From Stappia albiluteola (GTDB taxonomy: Bacteria > Pseudomonadota > Alphaproteobacteria > Rhizobiales > Stappiaceae): a DNA stretch of 64,000 nucleotides. Positions within the stretch are counted from its first letter, which is position 1. Each line of letters opens with the position of its first letter. Both the position numbers and the translations under genes were made by a program. Shown here one piece after another: positions 11,007-19,722 of this stretch. The notes beneath the pieces were generated by a model. That model ran no database searches, was not told where the DNA came from, and saw nothing but the letters and a program-made list of their open reading frames with translations. The DNA is taken from NCBI RefSeq assembly GCF_014050225.1, contig NZ_JACFXV010000053.1, positions 310,001 through 374,000 of the forward strand. The letters run 5' to 3'.

Positions 11007-11363
11007 TTAGCGGATCGTCGGTACGCCGCCGGCGTAACCGCCGAGCGAACTGTCGGAATTGATCGGTTCGAGATCGACCGGCTTCAGCGGAAGCTCTTCC
11101 AGCAGGGTGATCTGTTCCACCGAAAGCGGTTGCAGTTCCAAATAGGAATTGTAGCGGTCGACGAGACCCTGAAGCCGGTCGGGCTGGTTCAGCACGCTCC
11201 ATTCGGCTTTGAGAAGCTGAATCTGCTCACGTTCCTCGGCGATCTGGCGCTGAAGGTCGGCGACTTCCTCCGCCGACATTTCGGCAGCATGTTTCATGTC
11301 ATAGACCGTCGCCGCTGCAATCAGCACAACGAGGACGAAGACGGCATTGAGATAGCGGGTCAT
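11007..11363 (-). CDS. ftsL: Cell division protein FtsL-like
   Basis: A 118-residue bitopic membrane protein with the short cytoplasmic start MTRYLNAVF, one transmembrane segment (about residues 6-20), and a heptad-like coiled coil rich in Glu, Gln and Leu (about 27-60). This is the FtsL layout, a divisome scaffold that pairs with FtsB and FtsQ. The frame is open further upstream inside rsmH, but the ATG at 11363, just after the rsmH stop (11368), fits the family and operon spacing. The C-terminal tail beyond the coil is unusually long and Pro/Asp-rich. Sequence conservation in FtsL is low, so the call rests on topology and position. Confidence 0.85.
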   Translation of the reverse strand: MTRYLNAVFVLVVLIAAATVYDMKHAAEMSAEEVADLQRQIAEEREQIQLLKAEWSVLNQPDRLQGLVDRYNSYLELQPLSVEQITLLEELPLKPVDLEPINSDSSLGGYAGGVPTIR

Positions 11364-11367
11364 CCGT

Positions 11368-12402
11368 TCATCCTCCCAAACCGGGCATGCGCCCAAGGCG
11401 TGGCACGCCAAGGGCATCGAAATCGATTTCGCGGGCAGGCGCGTCCAGGCGACGGCCGGCCCTGAGCTTCGCCGAGCGCGCGCGGGGATTGGCGGCGATT
11501 TCCGCCTCGCCCGACTCCACGGCTCCCTTGACGGCGAACTCGAAGGTCGCCGGCGGCACTTCACCTTCCGGCATATGACGGGACCCGCCGGCACGGGTGC
11601 GGCAGCGGTCGGCGAAGAAGCGCTTCACGATGCGGTCTTCGAGACTGTGGAAGGTCACGACGACCAGCCGCCCGCCGGGCCTGAGCGCGCGTTCGGCCGC
11701 ACCCAGCGCCTCGGCGACCTCTTCCAACTCGCCGTTCACATAGATGCGCAACGCCTGGAAGGTCCGGGTGGCAGGATGGATCTGCGCCTTTTTCGGAGAA
11801 CGTCCGAGGACGCGCTCGACAAGCTGGGCGAGTTCCCCGGTGCGGGCGAAAGGACGTTCCGCGCGGCGAGCGGCGATTGCGGAGGACACGGCGGAGGCGC
11901 GGCGTTCTTCGCCAAGAAGGCCGATGACCCGCGTCAGCTCCTTTTGCGGCAGCGTATTGACCACATCAGCCGCTGTCGGCCCATGCCGTCCCATGCGCAT
12001 GTCGAGCGGTCCGTCGAAGCGGAAGGAAAAGCCGCGCTCCGCCTGATCGAGCTGCATGGAGGAAACGCCGAGATCGAGGACCACGCCATCGACCGAGGCT
12101 GCTCCCTCTCCAGCCGCGTGGACGTCGAGTTCGGAGAACCGGCCCTCGACCAGCTTCAGCTTTCCATTGGCGGCGCGCACGAGCTCAGCGCCGCCGGCAA
12201 TGGCCGTCGGATCGCGATCGATCGCGATGACGTCGGCGCCCTGGCCGAGGATCGCGCGTGTGTAGCCGCCAGCACCGAAGGTGCCGTCGACCACCGTTTC
12301 TCCCGGCCGGGGATCGAGCGCCGCCAGAACCTCGCCGAGCATGACCGGGATATGCGGCCCACTATTACCAGTCACGGCGTTGATGTCGCCCGGCCCGCTC
12401 AT
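11368..12402 (-). CDS. rsmH: 16S rRNA (cytosine1402-N4)-methyltransferase RsmH
   Basis: SAM-dependent methylation of C1402 in 16S rRNA (old name MraW). The protein has 344 residues. The N-terminus [13 protein letters not shown] is diagnostic, followed by the SAM site [14 protein letters not shown] and [11 protein letters not shown]. The C-terminal part holds [12 protein letters not shown] and [13 protein letters not shown]. The open frame reaches far upstream, but the ATG at 12402 overlaps the mraZ stop as ATGA, so the long upstream extension is discarded. Confidence 0.96.
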   Translation of the reverse strand: MSGPGDINAVTGNSGPHIPVMLGEVLAALDPRPGETVVDGTFGAGGYTRAILGQGADVIAIDRDPTAIAGGAELVRAANGKLKLVEGRFSELDVHAAGEGAASVDGVVLDLGVSSMQLDQAERGFSFRFDGPLDMRMGRHGPTAADVVNTLPQKELTRVIGLLGEERRASAVSSAIAARRAERPFARTGELAQLVERVLGRSPKKAQIHPATRTFQALRIYVNGELEEVAEALGAAERALRPGGRLVVVTFHSLEDRIVKRFFADRCRTRAGGSRHMPEGEVPPATFEFAVKGAVESGEAEIAANPRARSAKLRAGRRLDAPAREIDFDALGVPRLGRMPGLGG

Positions 12403-12857
12403 GACGAGACCCCCGCCGGCGCCTTGCCGGACAGGACGGAAAGCGCGTGCTTCATGGCGTCCGCCTGATGGGCACGGAAGCGCTCCGGCTGCCAGATCTG
12501 GAATTTGTAGCCCTGGCCGACAAAGGTCACCTGATCGGCGATGCCCGCATGTTCGCGGATCATGTCGGAGAGCATCACCCGCCCCTCGCCATCGATCTTC
12601 AAGGTCTCGCTGGCGCCGAAGAGTGCGGTCGACAGCGCGTCGTGATCGAGCGTCAGCGTATCGAAGCCTTCCAGCCGCTTCTGGATCTGGTCGACAAGCT
12701 TGTGACCACCGGCATCGACCGCGGACTGGAAGAGCGAGGGAAAGCAGTAAAGCCCCTCGAAACCATCGCGCGCGAGTTCCTGGCGGAAGGGCGCGGGAAC
12801 GGAGACACGGCCCTTCGCGTCGAGTCGATTTGTGTAATGCGACACGAAGCCGGCCAT
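12399..12857 (-). CDS. mraZ: Transcriptional regulator MraZ
   Basis: DNA-binding repressor of the dcw operon, usually an oligomeric ring with two AbrB-like half-repeats. The 152-residue protein shows both DxxxR motifs ([10 protein letters not shown] near the N-terminus and [10 protein letters not shown] near residue 90). It is the first gene of the operon and is preceded by a set of TGG repeats at 10-bp spacing, which is the expected MraZ target. The 3' end overlaps rsmH by 4 bp. Confidence 0.96.
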   Translation of the reverse strand: MAGFVSHYTNRLDAKGRVSVPAPFRQELARDGFEGLYCFPSLFQSAVDAGGHKLVDQIQKRLEGFDTLTLDHDALSTALFGASETLKIDGEGRVMLSDMIREHAGIADQVTFVGQGYKFQIWQPERFRAHQADAMKHALSVLSGKAPAGVSS

Positions 12858-13027
12858 CGAACTCCCCGCCCCACCACCCGGCGACTATCGCCCGGCGCCC
12901 GAATGGACCCCGGCCCCTTGAAGAGAAAGCGCCGCTACCGGCAACGAATACCGAACGGCTGAGGTGTCCTTGCGACGATCCCTGGCGCGGAGGCGCCATG
13001 CTTACTCTGTCACGTTCCGGGATGATT

Positions 13028-13072
13028 TGGGATAACATGGGACCATATGGGCGTCAATGGAATCCGATGGTT
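13028..13072. promoter_or_regulatory. MraZ operator: five TGG units at 10-bp period
   Basis: On the plus strand TGGGA, TGGGA, TGGGC, TGGAA and TGGTT start at 13028, 13038, 13048, 13058 and 13068, each exactly one helical turn apart. TGGGN direct repeats separated by 5 nt are the known E. coli MraZ binding site. The array lies about 170-215 bp upstream of mraZ and overlaps the best promoter match. Confidence 0.8.
13029..13057 (-). promoter_or_regulatory. Putative sigma-70 promoter of the mraZ/dcw operon
   Basis: Reading the minus strand, TTGACG (13057-13052) is followed after 17 bp by TATCCC (13034-13029). The -35 is close to consensus and the -10 is weak. Both boxes lie within the MraZ repeat array, a layout suited to autorepression. 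The roughly 165 bp between this site and the mraZ ATG would be 5' UTR; no gene is seen there. This is inferred from sequence only. Confidence 0.5.
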
Positions 13073-13228
13073 TGAGCCCCCTCCCAAACACGGTTTTCAA
13101 CCCGTAAACAGGTTATGCACAATTAAGCTTAAGATTGTGTTTCCACGGGAAGATGGGCTGACATGCCCTTGCAACGGCAGGTCGCCGGCGTGCAAAAGCG
13201 CCGTAACGTCACTTTTTTGATCGAAAGA

Positions 13229-13640
13229 GGTGCCAGCCGGCCTGTAAGCCGGGTTCTGTATGGCGCGGACGAAGCGTACCCCGCCCCCGCGCGACGACCA
13301 TTCATCTGGGGCGCCCGTTACCGGACGCCTCCTGCAACCAACCCGGGCGGCTGGTCTGGAAATCGACCGAGCCCGAAGGCTCGCGCCGCCCCTATTCGGT
13401 CTTGCTCCCGGTGGGGTTTGCCGTGCCGCTTCCGTTACCGGTCGCGCGGTGGGCTCTTACCCCACCCTTTCACCCTTACCCCGAAGCCTTGCGGCCTGAG
13501 CGGGGCGGTTTGCTTTCTGTGGCACTTTCCCTGAGGTTGCCCCCGCCGGGCGTTACCCGGCACCGTATTTCCATGGAGCCCGGACTTTCCTCCCCCGCGG
13601 CGTTTCCGCACTTGCGGGAGCGGCCGTCCGGCCGACTGGC
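13229..13640 (-). ncRNA. rnpB: RNase P RNA, bacterial class A
   Basis: Catalytic RNA of RNase P, which matures tRNA 5' ends. Read on the minus strand, the conserved 5' core GAGGAAAGTCCGGGCTCC occupies 13592-13575 and the conserved 3' core ACAGAACCCGGCTTACAGGC ends near 13240. These strands form the universal P4/CR regions. The terminal GCCAG (from 13640) pairs with CTGGC near 13231-13235 as P1. About 410 nt is typical. The ends are estimates from P1 pairing and the promoter. Open frames across this region are spurious. Confidence 0.95.
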
Positions 13641-13646
13641 AAGCGA

Positions 13647-13675
13647 CACGTAAGGACACGGCGGCCGAAGGTCAA
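13647..13675 (-). promoter_or_regulatory. Putative rnpB promoter
   Basis: On the minus strand TTGACC (13675-13670) and TACGTG (13652-13647) are separated by 17 bp. Transcription about 7 nt further on would begin at 13640, where the P1 helix of RNase P RNA starts. This agreement supports the placement. Confidence 0.55.
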
Positions 13676-13692
13676 GCCGGCTTGGAGTGTCG

Positions 13693-15156
13693 TCAACGAT
13701 CATCAAGCGCATCGGCCAGCGCCGATATGCCGGCGTCGATATCGCCTTCCGTTGCGCCGGCAAAGCCGATCACGAGCCCGGAGAGGCTCGCCGCGAGCCC
13801 GTATCCCGACAGCGCGGAGACGGCGTAGCCTTTCTTTGCCATCCGCTCCACCACCGTCCGGTCGTCAATGCCTGCACCGAAACGCGCGACAAGCTGGACG
13901 CCACCGACGGGCATTTCGACGGCGACACGATTGCCGAGCCGCGCGCGAGACCGTTCGACCAGCTTGCGGCCGCGCGCTTCGTAGGTAGAGCGGATCCGCT
14001 TCAGATGCGCACGGTAGTGGCCGCTTTCGATGAATTCGGCCAGTGCTGCCTGCGTATGGATGTTGACGAGCAGACCCGCATTCCTTTGCGCCTGCGCCAA
14101 CGGGCCGGCAAGACGTTCCGGCACCACCATGTAGGCGATCCGCAGACCCGGCAGCATGCTTTTCGAGAACGTGCCGAGATAGACGACCTCCTCCCCGCTC
14201 CCCAGTCCCTGCAGCGCCGCGATCGGCCTGCCGTGGAAAAGGAACTCGCTGTCGTAGTCATCCTCCAGAATAATCGCGCCCGCCGCCCGCGCACGCTCCA
14301 GCAGGGCAAGCCTGCGGTCGAGCGCCATGCGGGATCCGAGTGGAAACTGATGTGACGGCGTGACATAGACGAGCTTCGGCCGGGAGCCCGTCGCCATGGC
14401 CCCGACATCCGCGCCATCCGCATCGACCGGCAGCGGCTCTATCGTCAGGCCGGCGGCAAGAAAGGCCGCCCGCGCCCCGAGATAGCCGGGATCCTCCAGC
14501 CAGGCGCAATCGCCCGGATCGCTCAATGTCAAAGTGACCAGATGAAGGCATGCCTGCGCCGAAGGCAGCACGAGCACCTGCGAGGCCTTGGCCCGCACGC
14601 CTCTTTCGCGCGCGAGATAGCCGGCAAGCACGGCGCGAAGGGCCGGGTAGCCCGCCGTTTCCTGATATTGCAGCACCCCACCGGAGACGCGCCGGGCCGC
14701 ACGCCTCAGCGCCCGCGCCCAGTCGTCGCGCGGGAAGCAGTCTTCAGCCGGCGAGCCTGGCTGCAATTGTCCTTTCGAAGGCGCCTCGGCGGCGTAGATC
14801 TCTGAGCGTGCGTTCTGAGCCAGCGCCGCGCCGCGCCGGGACACGCCGGGCGCTTCCCCGCCCGTCCTCACGGAGCTGGCCGCCGCATCGAGACTGTCCA
14901 TCGCGGCGATCCTGGGCCGCGCGCCCGGTTTCACCTCGATAATCCCTTCCGCCGCCAACAGCTCATAGGCGGCGTTGACCGTGTTGCGGGACACGTCGAG
15001 CGCGGCCGCCAGCGCGCGGCTTGAGGGCAGTGCGTCGCCCGTCGCCAGCCGCTTGTCTCCAACGGCCGAGCGTATGGAACGATAAATCTGCTCGGGCAGC
15101 GCGACGTCTGCCCTGCGGTCGAGATCGAGAAACCCGGCGAGCAGCAAGTGGTCCAC
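13693..15156 (-). CDS. MocR/PdxR-type GntR regulator with aminotransferase domain
   Basis: A 487-residue transcription factor with an N-terminal GntR winged helix (about 15-80; LPSSRALAAALDVSRNTV is its recognition region) and a C-terminal fold-type I aminotransferase-like domain. The PLP-binding lysine is K332 in GTFSKSMLPG, and EDDYDSEF (about 298-305) is the typical aspartate region. MocR proteins sense PLP or amino compounds. It is transcribed divergently from two split-barrel flavin-oxidase-like genes, and the intergenic region carries short palindromes, so it probably regulates them and itself. The effector is not evident. Confidence 0.9.
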   Translation of the reverse strand: MDHLLLAGFLDLDRRADVALPEQIYRSIRSAVGDKRLATGDALPSSRALAAALDVSRNTVNAAYELLAAEGIIEVKPGARPRIAAMDSLDAAASSVRTGGEAPGVSRRGAALAQNARSEIYAAEAPSKGQLQPGSPAEDCFPRDDWARALRRAARRVSGGVLQYQETAGYPALRAVLAGYLARERGVRAKASQVLVLPSAQACLHLVTLTLSDPGDCAWLEDPGYLGARAAFLAAGLTIEPLPVDADGADVGAMATGSRPKLVYVTPSHQFPLGSRMALDRRLALLERARAAGAIILEDDYDSEFLFHGRPIAALQGLGSGEEVVYLGTFSKSMLPGLRIAYMVVPERLAGPLAQAQRNAGLLVNIHTQAALAEFIESGHYRAHLKRIRSTYEARGRKLVERSRARLGNRVAVEMPVGGVQLVARFGAGIDDRTVVERMAKKGYAVSALSGYGLAASLSGLVIGFAGATEGDIDAGISALADALDDR

Positions 15157-15197
15157 TCCAACTCAATAAACTGGATCTTACACAGGACCAGTTGGTC
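15149..15197. promoter_or_regulatory. Putative MocR operator region
   Basis: The short divergent region contains AACTGG (15169-15174) facing CCAGTT (15188-15193), the near-palindrome GACCA-GT-TGGTC (15186-15197), and GTGG-T-CCAC (15149-15157) at the regulator start. Related CTGG/CCAG half-sites in a divergent MocR intergenic region suggest regulator binding. No binding data are available. Confidence 0.45.
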
Positions 15198-15237
15198 GCA
15201 TATTTTTCGCGGTCGTAAAAGAAGAAATGGATCAGCA

Positions 15238-15903
15238 ATGAACGTCGAAGCAAAGCTCCAGCCACCTTATGCCCGCGTCCGCGCCGCAAACCGCGCCGAT
15301 TACGACCGGGCGACGATCCATGCCATCCTCGATGCGGCAATTGTCGCCCATGTGGGGTTTGTCGACGACGGGCGGCCGATGGTGATTCCGATGATCTTCG
15401 GGCTGATCGGCGATACGATCTACCTGCACGGCGCCAAGGCAACACGAATTATCAAGCGTGTCGGTGAAACGGCGCCCCTTTGCCTGACGGTCACACATGT
15501 AGACGGACTTGTCGTGGCGCGCTCCGCCTTCCATCATTCCATCAACTATCGCTCCGCGGTCATCCATGGCACGGCGCGTCATGTCACGGACTCGCAGGAA
15601 CATGAGCGCGCTCTTGTCGCTGTCACCGAGCACCTGCTGCCCGGCCGCTGGGATGAAGCCAGGCCGATGACGGAGAAGGAGAGCCGCGCCACCGGCGTGC
15701 TGGCGCTGGACATCGAAGCGGCAAGCGCGAAAATCCGGCAAGGACCGCCGGTCGATGACGAAGCGGATCATGACCTGCCGATCTGGGGCGGCGTCCTCCC
15801 GGTCGCGACAGCCATTGCCGCGCCCGTCCATGACGGCAGGATGGCGGATGGCGGAGTTCCGCCTGCATCGCTGCTCAAGGCACGACGGAAATTCGGAGCC
15901 TGA
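15238..15903 (+). CDS. Pyridoxamine 5'-phosphate oxidase family (split-barrel flavin-binding) protein
   Basis: A 221-residue protein of the FMN-binding split-barrel superfamily, resembling the NimA/flavin-nucleotide-binding group rather than true PdxH. The pattern ILDAAIVAHVGFVDDGRPMVIPMIFG and the basic GAKATRIIK segment (about 66-75) are typical. No membrane segment or signal is visible. The ATG at 15238 was chosen over an upstream GTG at 15148 because the family homology begins near it. It is divergent from the MocR regulator and 6 bp ahead of a PaiB-like gene, so they likely form one regulated operon. The substrate is unknown. Confidence 0.8.
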   Translation: MNVEAKLQPPYARVRAANRADYDRATIHAILDAAIVAHVGFVDDGRPMVIPMIFGLIGDTIYLHGAKATRIIKRVGETAPLCLTVTHVDGLVVARSAFHHSINYRSAVIHGTARHVTDSQEHERALVAVTEHLLPGRWDEARPMTEKESRATGVLALDIEAASAKIRQGPPVDDEADHDLPIWGGVLPVATAIAAPVHDGRMADGGVPPASLLKARRKFGA

Positions 15904-15909
15904 AACGAG

Positions 15910-16557
15910 ATGTACAGCCGCGATGCATCCCGCGAAGAGCGGCCGGAGGTCCTGAAGGCGGCGATCCGAGACCTTCACTTTGCCAGCCTGGTCACGGCGG
16001 CGGACGGCGGCATCCTGTGCACGCACCTGCCGATGATCCTGATGGAGGACGAGGACGGCACCCTGCGGCTGGAAGGCCATGTCGCGCGCGCCAACCCGCA
16101 TTGGCGCACCCTGTCGGCAGCGCCCGCGTCGCTGGCGATCTTCCAGGGGCCGCATGCCTATGTGTCGCCCTCCTGGTATGCGACCAAGGCGGAGACCGGC
16201 AAGGCCGTACCGACCTGGACCTATGTGTCGGTCCACGCCCATGGCAGGCTGCGCGTGATGGAGAATACGGCCCGGTTACTCGCCCATCTCGAGCGGCTCA
16301 CACGCCGTAACGAGGACGGCAGGGCCGACCCCTGGTTGATTAAGGACGCGCCCGACGGCTTCGTCGAGGCGCTGTCGCGGGGCATCGTCGGCGTCGAACT
16401 TGCGGTCGAGCGGCTGGATGGCGTCTGGAAGCTGAACCAGCATCGAAGCGGCGACGACCGTGCCGGCATGGTCGCGGGCCTTCGGGAGGAAGGAAAGGCC
16501 GGCGCGACACGCATTGCCGAATTGGCGGCGGGGCTCGACGTGCCCCTCGCCGACTAA
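15910..16557 (+). CDS. PaiB-like FMN-binding protein
   Basis: A 215-residue split-barrel protein of the PaiB family (FMN-binding negative transcriptional regulator family in Bacillus). Family features include the opening MYSRDASREERPEVL, HLPMIL, GHVARANPHW, the conserved GPHAYVSPSWYATK (about 77-90) and VPTWTYVSVHAHG. It lies 6 bp after the previous flavoprotein-like gene. The repressor role is known only in Bacillus; in this context a flavin- or B6-linked redox role under the MocR regulator is equally possible. Confidence 0.85.
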   Translation: MYSRDASREERPEVLKAAIRDLHFASLVTAADGGILCTHLPMILMEDEDGTLRLEGHVARANPHWRTLSAAPASLAIFQGPHAYVSPSWYATKAETGKAVPTWTYVSVHAHGRLRVMENTARLLAHLERLTRRNEDGRADPWLIKDAPDGFVEALSRGIVGVELAVERLDGVWKLNQHRSGDDRAGMVAGLREEGKAGATRIAELAAGLDVPLAD

Positions 16558-16568
16558 ATACGTTCCGG

Positions 16569-17093
16569 TCAGGTCGATGCCAGGATCTGCTTGACCTTGG
16601 TGCAGTACTTGCGGCTGACCGGGTTCATGCGGGTGGCGAAGTGGCCGGCATTGTAGCGCAGCACCGTACCGCAGAGATCGCCGCCTGCCTTCTTGTGGGC
16701 ACCAGCGAGATATTTCATGCCCCATTCGAGATTGGTCTTCGGGTCGTAGAGGCCCGAGGCCGCGCCCTTGTAGCCCATGCCACGCGCAGTTGCGGGCTTG
16801 ATCTGCATCAGGCCGATCTCCCCGGCCCTGCCTTTAGCCTTCGGGTTATAGTTGCTCTCAACCTTCACGATCGCATGCGCCAGTTCGGCGGGAATGCCAT
16901 GCTTCTTCGCGGTTGTCGTGATGATGTCGTCATACATGGCGGCGCGCCCCCCTTCGAGAATTGCGGGGTTCACGGTGGTGGTCGCAATCTGCGCCGACTG
17001 ACAGGCCGCCATGGACAGCCCGAGTACAATCATCGCCGCGGCCACGCCCGCGCGTCGTCTTGTTTGCATTCGCCCAACCTTTTTGTTGATCAC
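16569..17093 (-). CDS. Lytic transglycosylase (SLT domain), probable lipoprotein
   Basis: A 174-residue exported muralytic enzyme that would cleave MurNAc-GlcNAc bonds. An N-terminal hydrophobic signal ends at LSMAAC, compatible with lipidation at Cys31. The SLT domain follows, with the catalytic Glu in AIVKVESNYN (about residue 80), GEIGLMQIKPATA and a late AGHFATRMN. A second ATG at 17069 (MQTRRRAG) is an equally plausible start, leaving the same signal. It converges with the PaiB-like gene. Confidence 0.88.
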   Translation of the reverse strand: MINKKVGRMQTRRRAGVAAAMIVLGLSMAACQSAQIATTTVNPAILEGGRAAMYDDIITTTAKKHGIPAELAHAIVKVESNYNPKAKGRAGEIGLMQIKPATARGMGYKGAASGLYDPKTNLEWGMKYLAGAHKKAGGDLCGTVLRYNAGHFATRMNPVSRKYCTKVKQILAST

Positions 17094-17291
17094 GTCAATT
17101 AATCGGCGGGCGGTATGATGGCCGGGTAAGACGAAAATCCGGCGCGACCAATCACGAAATATTACAAAAATTCAAGAAAAATGGCGGGATCTTGCCATAT
17201 TCTCAGGAATATTTGCCTCGCACGGGACGAAAAGCCTGATGAAAGGCCGCGACCTGGCGCAAAAGCGGCGAAAATCTGAATACGTTCTCTC

Positions 17292-18053
17292 TCACTCGAG
17301 GCTCGGCAGGGCAGTCAGCAAGGCATGAAGCGTCGCTATCGTCGACATGTCGGCGATACCATCCACCTTGGCGGGGCGAAAATGGCGCTGAAATGCCTTC
17401 ACGGCGTCATGCGTCCGCTCGTCGAAGACGCCGGTGACGCCGACATCATAGCCGTAGATCCCCAGCATCGACTGCAGCGCCTCGATCGGCTGGCCTTCCT
17501 CCCCGCGCTGGAAATAGCGCCCGCCGGATATCGGCACCGGTTCCGCCCAGTGCCCAACGCCTTCGGCCGCAAGCCGGTTCCAGGGAAACAGTTCGCCCGG
17601 GTCTTCCTTGCGGTCCGGCGCGATATCGGAATGGGCCAGCACGCGCTCGGGGCGGATGCCGTGACGACGGCAGACGTCCCTGCACAGGTCGATCACCGCA
17701 TCGATCTGCGCGTCCGGAAACGGCCGGTAGCCGAATTCATGGCCCGGATTGACGATCTCGATGCCGATGGAGCGGGAATTCAGGTCGCGCTCGCCCTTCC
17801 AGAAGGACTTGCCCGCATGCCAGGCGCGGCGAGCCTCCGGCACGCATTGCAGGATCGCGCCGTCCTCGTCGACCACATAATGGGAAGAGACCTCGCTTGC
17901 GGGATCGCAGAGCCGCCGGATCGCCGATTGCGCGTCCCGCATGCCGGTATAATGCAGGATCAGCGTATCGATCGGCGCTCCTTCGCGCCTCTCATTGTGG
18001 TTCGGCGAAGGCTGCAGGCGGGCGGCAACCAGCGTGTCGGTCTTTACGGCCAT
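17292..18053 (-). CDS. N-acetylmuramoyl-L-alanine amidase (AmpD/AmiD type) with peptidoglycan-binding domain
   Basis: Zn-dependent amidase_2 enzyme of 253 residues. The metal and fold motifs are TLILHYTGM (first His), WHAGKSFWKGERDLNSRSIGIE, and AHSDIAPDRKEDPGELFPW (final His/Asp). The C-terminal 70 residues form a PG_binding_1 domain (IEALQSMLGIYGYDVGVTGVFD). No signal peptide is visible, so a cytoplasmic recycling role as in AmpD is possible. The ATG at 18053 (MAVKTDTL) lies 13 bp after the upstream DjlA-like gene; the longer frame would overlap that gene. Confidence 0.88.
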   Translation of the reverse strand: MAVKTDTLVAARLQPSPNHNERREGAPIDTLILHYTGMRDAQSAIRRLCDPASEVSSHYVVDEDGAILQCVPEARRAWHAGKSFWKGERDLNSRSIGIEIVNPGHEFGYRPFPDAQIDAVIDLCRDVCRRHGIRPERVLAHSDIAPDRKEDPGELFPWNRLAAEGVGHWAEPVPISGGRYFQRGEEGQPIEALQSMLGIYGYDVGVTGVFDERTHDAVKAFQRHFRPAKVDGIADMSTIATLHALLTALPSLE

Positions 18054-18066
18054 CGATCCAATCCCG

Positions 18067-18768
18067 TCAAAGGCCGCGTTCGGCCGAAATCTGCCTGTAG
18101 GCGGCGTTGAGCGCGGCGAGCCGGTCATTGGCGATCTTCACGAATTCCTCAGGCACGCCGCGAGCCATCAGCCTGTCGGGATGAGTTTCTCTCACCAATT
18201 GGCGATAATGGGCCTTCACCTCCGCATTGCTTGCCGACGGCTCGACGCCCAGTACCACGTAGGGGTCGCCGCCTTCGCGCGTATGGCGGGCAAGCACCTG
18301 GTTGAAGGCGCGGGCATCGAAACCGAAGATCTCGGCCACCCGCCGCAAATAGGAGACTTCCGCCTCATGCACGAGGCCGTCGGCCTTGGCAATGTGAAAC
18401 AGGCCGTCGAGAATGTCGGTGAGGGTTTCCTGCTCCCCGGCAAAGACCCCGGCAAGACGCGCGGCATAGACCTCGAAGCCTGCAACGTCCTGCTTGGCGA
18501 GGTTGAAAAGCCTCGCCACATTCCTTTCTTCGCCGGCCGGAATCTGGAAGAGGTCGAGGAATGCGATTTCCTCGTCGCCCGTCACCACTCCATCCGCCTT
18601 GGCCATCTTCGCCGACAGCGCGATCATCGCCACCGTGAAGGCGACAGACCGCCGGCCCTCGCTGCCGTCGCCGAGAGTGGTAACGAACTGGACGATGCGA
18701 TCGACCAGACCTACGCTGCCGTTGCCGATCGTCTGCAGGACGGAGTTGATCCGCGACCAGATGCTCAT
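18067..18768 (-). CDS. DjlA-like co-chaperone (TerB plus DnaJ domain)
   Basis: A 233-residue protein with an N-terminal TerB-like helical domain (about 40-155, acidic metal-binding pattern KADGVVTGDEE and KADGLVHEAE) and a C-terminal J-domain. The HPD tripeptide that activates DnaK is present in VRETHPDRLMARG. The membrane anchor of enterobacterial DjlA is lacking; only a weakly hydrophobic stretch occurs near residue 45. It is placed between an SDR gene and an amidase on the same strand. Confidence 0.87.
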   Translation of the reverse strand: MSIWSRINSVLQTIGNGSVGLVDRIVQFVTTLGDGSEGRRSVAFTVAMIALSAKMAKADGVVTGDEEIAFLDLFQIPAGEERNVARLFNLAKQDVAGFEVYAARLAGVFAGEQETLTDILDGLFHIAKADGLVHEAEVSYLRRVAEIFGFDARAFNQVLARHTREGGDPYVVLGVEPSASNAEVKAHYRQLVRETHPDRLMARGVPEEFVKIANDRLAALNAAYRQISAERGL

Positions 18769-18779
18769 CCGCGTATCAC

Positions 18780-19478
18780 TCAGACCGAGCGGGTGATGCC
18801 GCCGTCGACGCGGATATTCTGGCCGGTCAGATAGCCGGCTCCTTCCGACAGCAGGAACGCGGCGGTTTCGGCGATTTCATCGACCCGGCCATAGCGTCCC
18901 ATGGGGATCTTCGCCTTGAAATGCTCCTTCTCCGGCAGGCTGTCGATGAAGCCTGGCAGGATGTTGTTCATGCGGATGCCATTTGCCGCATAACGGTCGG
19001 CGTAAAGCTTGGCGAAGGCGGCCAGCGACGCGCGGAAGGCGCCCGAGGTCGGGAAAGACGGGTCCGGCTCAAACGTGGCGTAGGTGGAAATGTTGACGAT
19101 GGAACCGTGGCCCTGCTGCAGGAAGATCGGCGTCACCAGCCGGGCCATGCGCACCACATTGAGGAAGTAAACGTCCATCCCGAGGTGCCAGTCCGCGTCG
19201 GAAATCTCCAGCAGTTCGCCCTTCGGCCCGTGGCCGGCGCTGTTGACCACCGCATCGATGCGTCCGAAATGCGCCTTGGCTCCAGCGACGAACGCCTTCA
19301 GATCGTCAGGATCGAGGTTCGAACCGGTAAAACCGAAACCGCCCAGCGCGCCGGCCAGGGCATCGCCCTTGCCCGAGGAGGACAGGATCCCGACCTTCCA
19401 GCCGCGTTCGGCAAGCGTACGGGCGATGCCGGCGCCCATGCCGCTGCCGCCGGCCGTGATCAAAACGACGCGTTCCAT
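18780..19478 (-). CDS. SDR-fold protein with altered catalytic residues
   Basis: A 232-residue protein with a short-chain dehydrogenase fold. The nucleotide-binding motif TAGGSGMGAGIA (8-19), NSAGHG (79-84) and the C-terminal GYLTGQNIRVDGG are clear. The catalytic YxxxK is not: the aligned segment reads S145-G-A-F-R149, so Tyr is Ser and Lys is Arg, while Ser131 of the ISS motif is retained. It may bind NAD(P) without classic dehydrogenase chemistry. The ATG at 19478 matches the family start. It lies 11 bp upstream of the DjlA-like gene in the same direction. Confidence 0.85.
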   Translation of the reverse strand: MERVVLITAGGSGMGAGIARTLAERGWKVGILSSSGKGDALAGALGGFGFTGSNLDPDDLKAFVAGAKAHFGRIDAVVNSAGHGPKGELLEISDADWHLGMDVYFLNVVRMARLVTPIFLQQGHGSIVNISTYATFEPDPSFPTSGAFRASLAAFAKLYADRYAANGIRMNNILPGFIDSLPEKEHFKAKIPMGRYGRVDEIAETAAFLLSEGAGYLTGQNIRVDGGITRSV

Positions 19479-19722
19479 CCTTGATGTTCCTTCCTGTCCA
19501 GGCAGGCAAATCACTTGCCCCTTTCCTAGCACAGCAGGCCAGCTTGGCGAGGGGGCAATTCGTCCCGGCTGGTTCCCCGATCCACCCTGCAACCGGTTCT
19601 TGAACCAGCGACCAAAAATGATATTTGTGCCTTCGGCGCGGGAAAGGGCCGGCGCTGGCCGAATTCAGGCCAACCGCCCGTTCGGCTCGAATTCCTGTCC
19701 CGTCCCCGGAGCGTGTACCCGC

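Noticed and set aside
13163-13659. Short open frames across 13.2-13.7 kb
   Set aside because: They overlap RNase P RNA, whose conserved core sequences and P1 pairing are clear.
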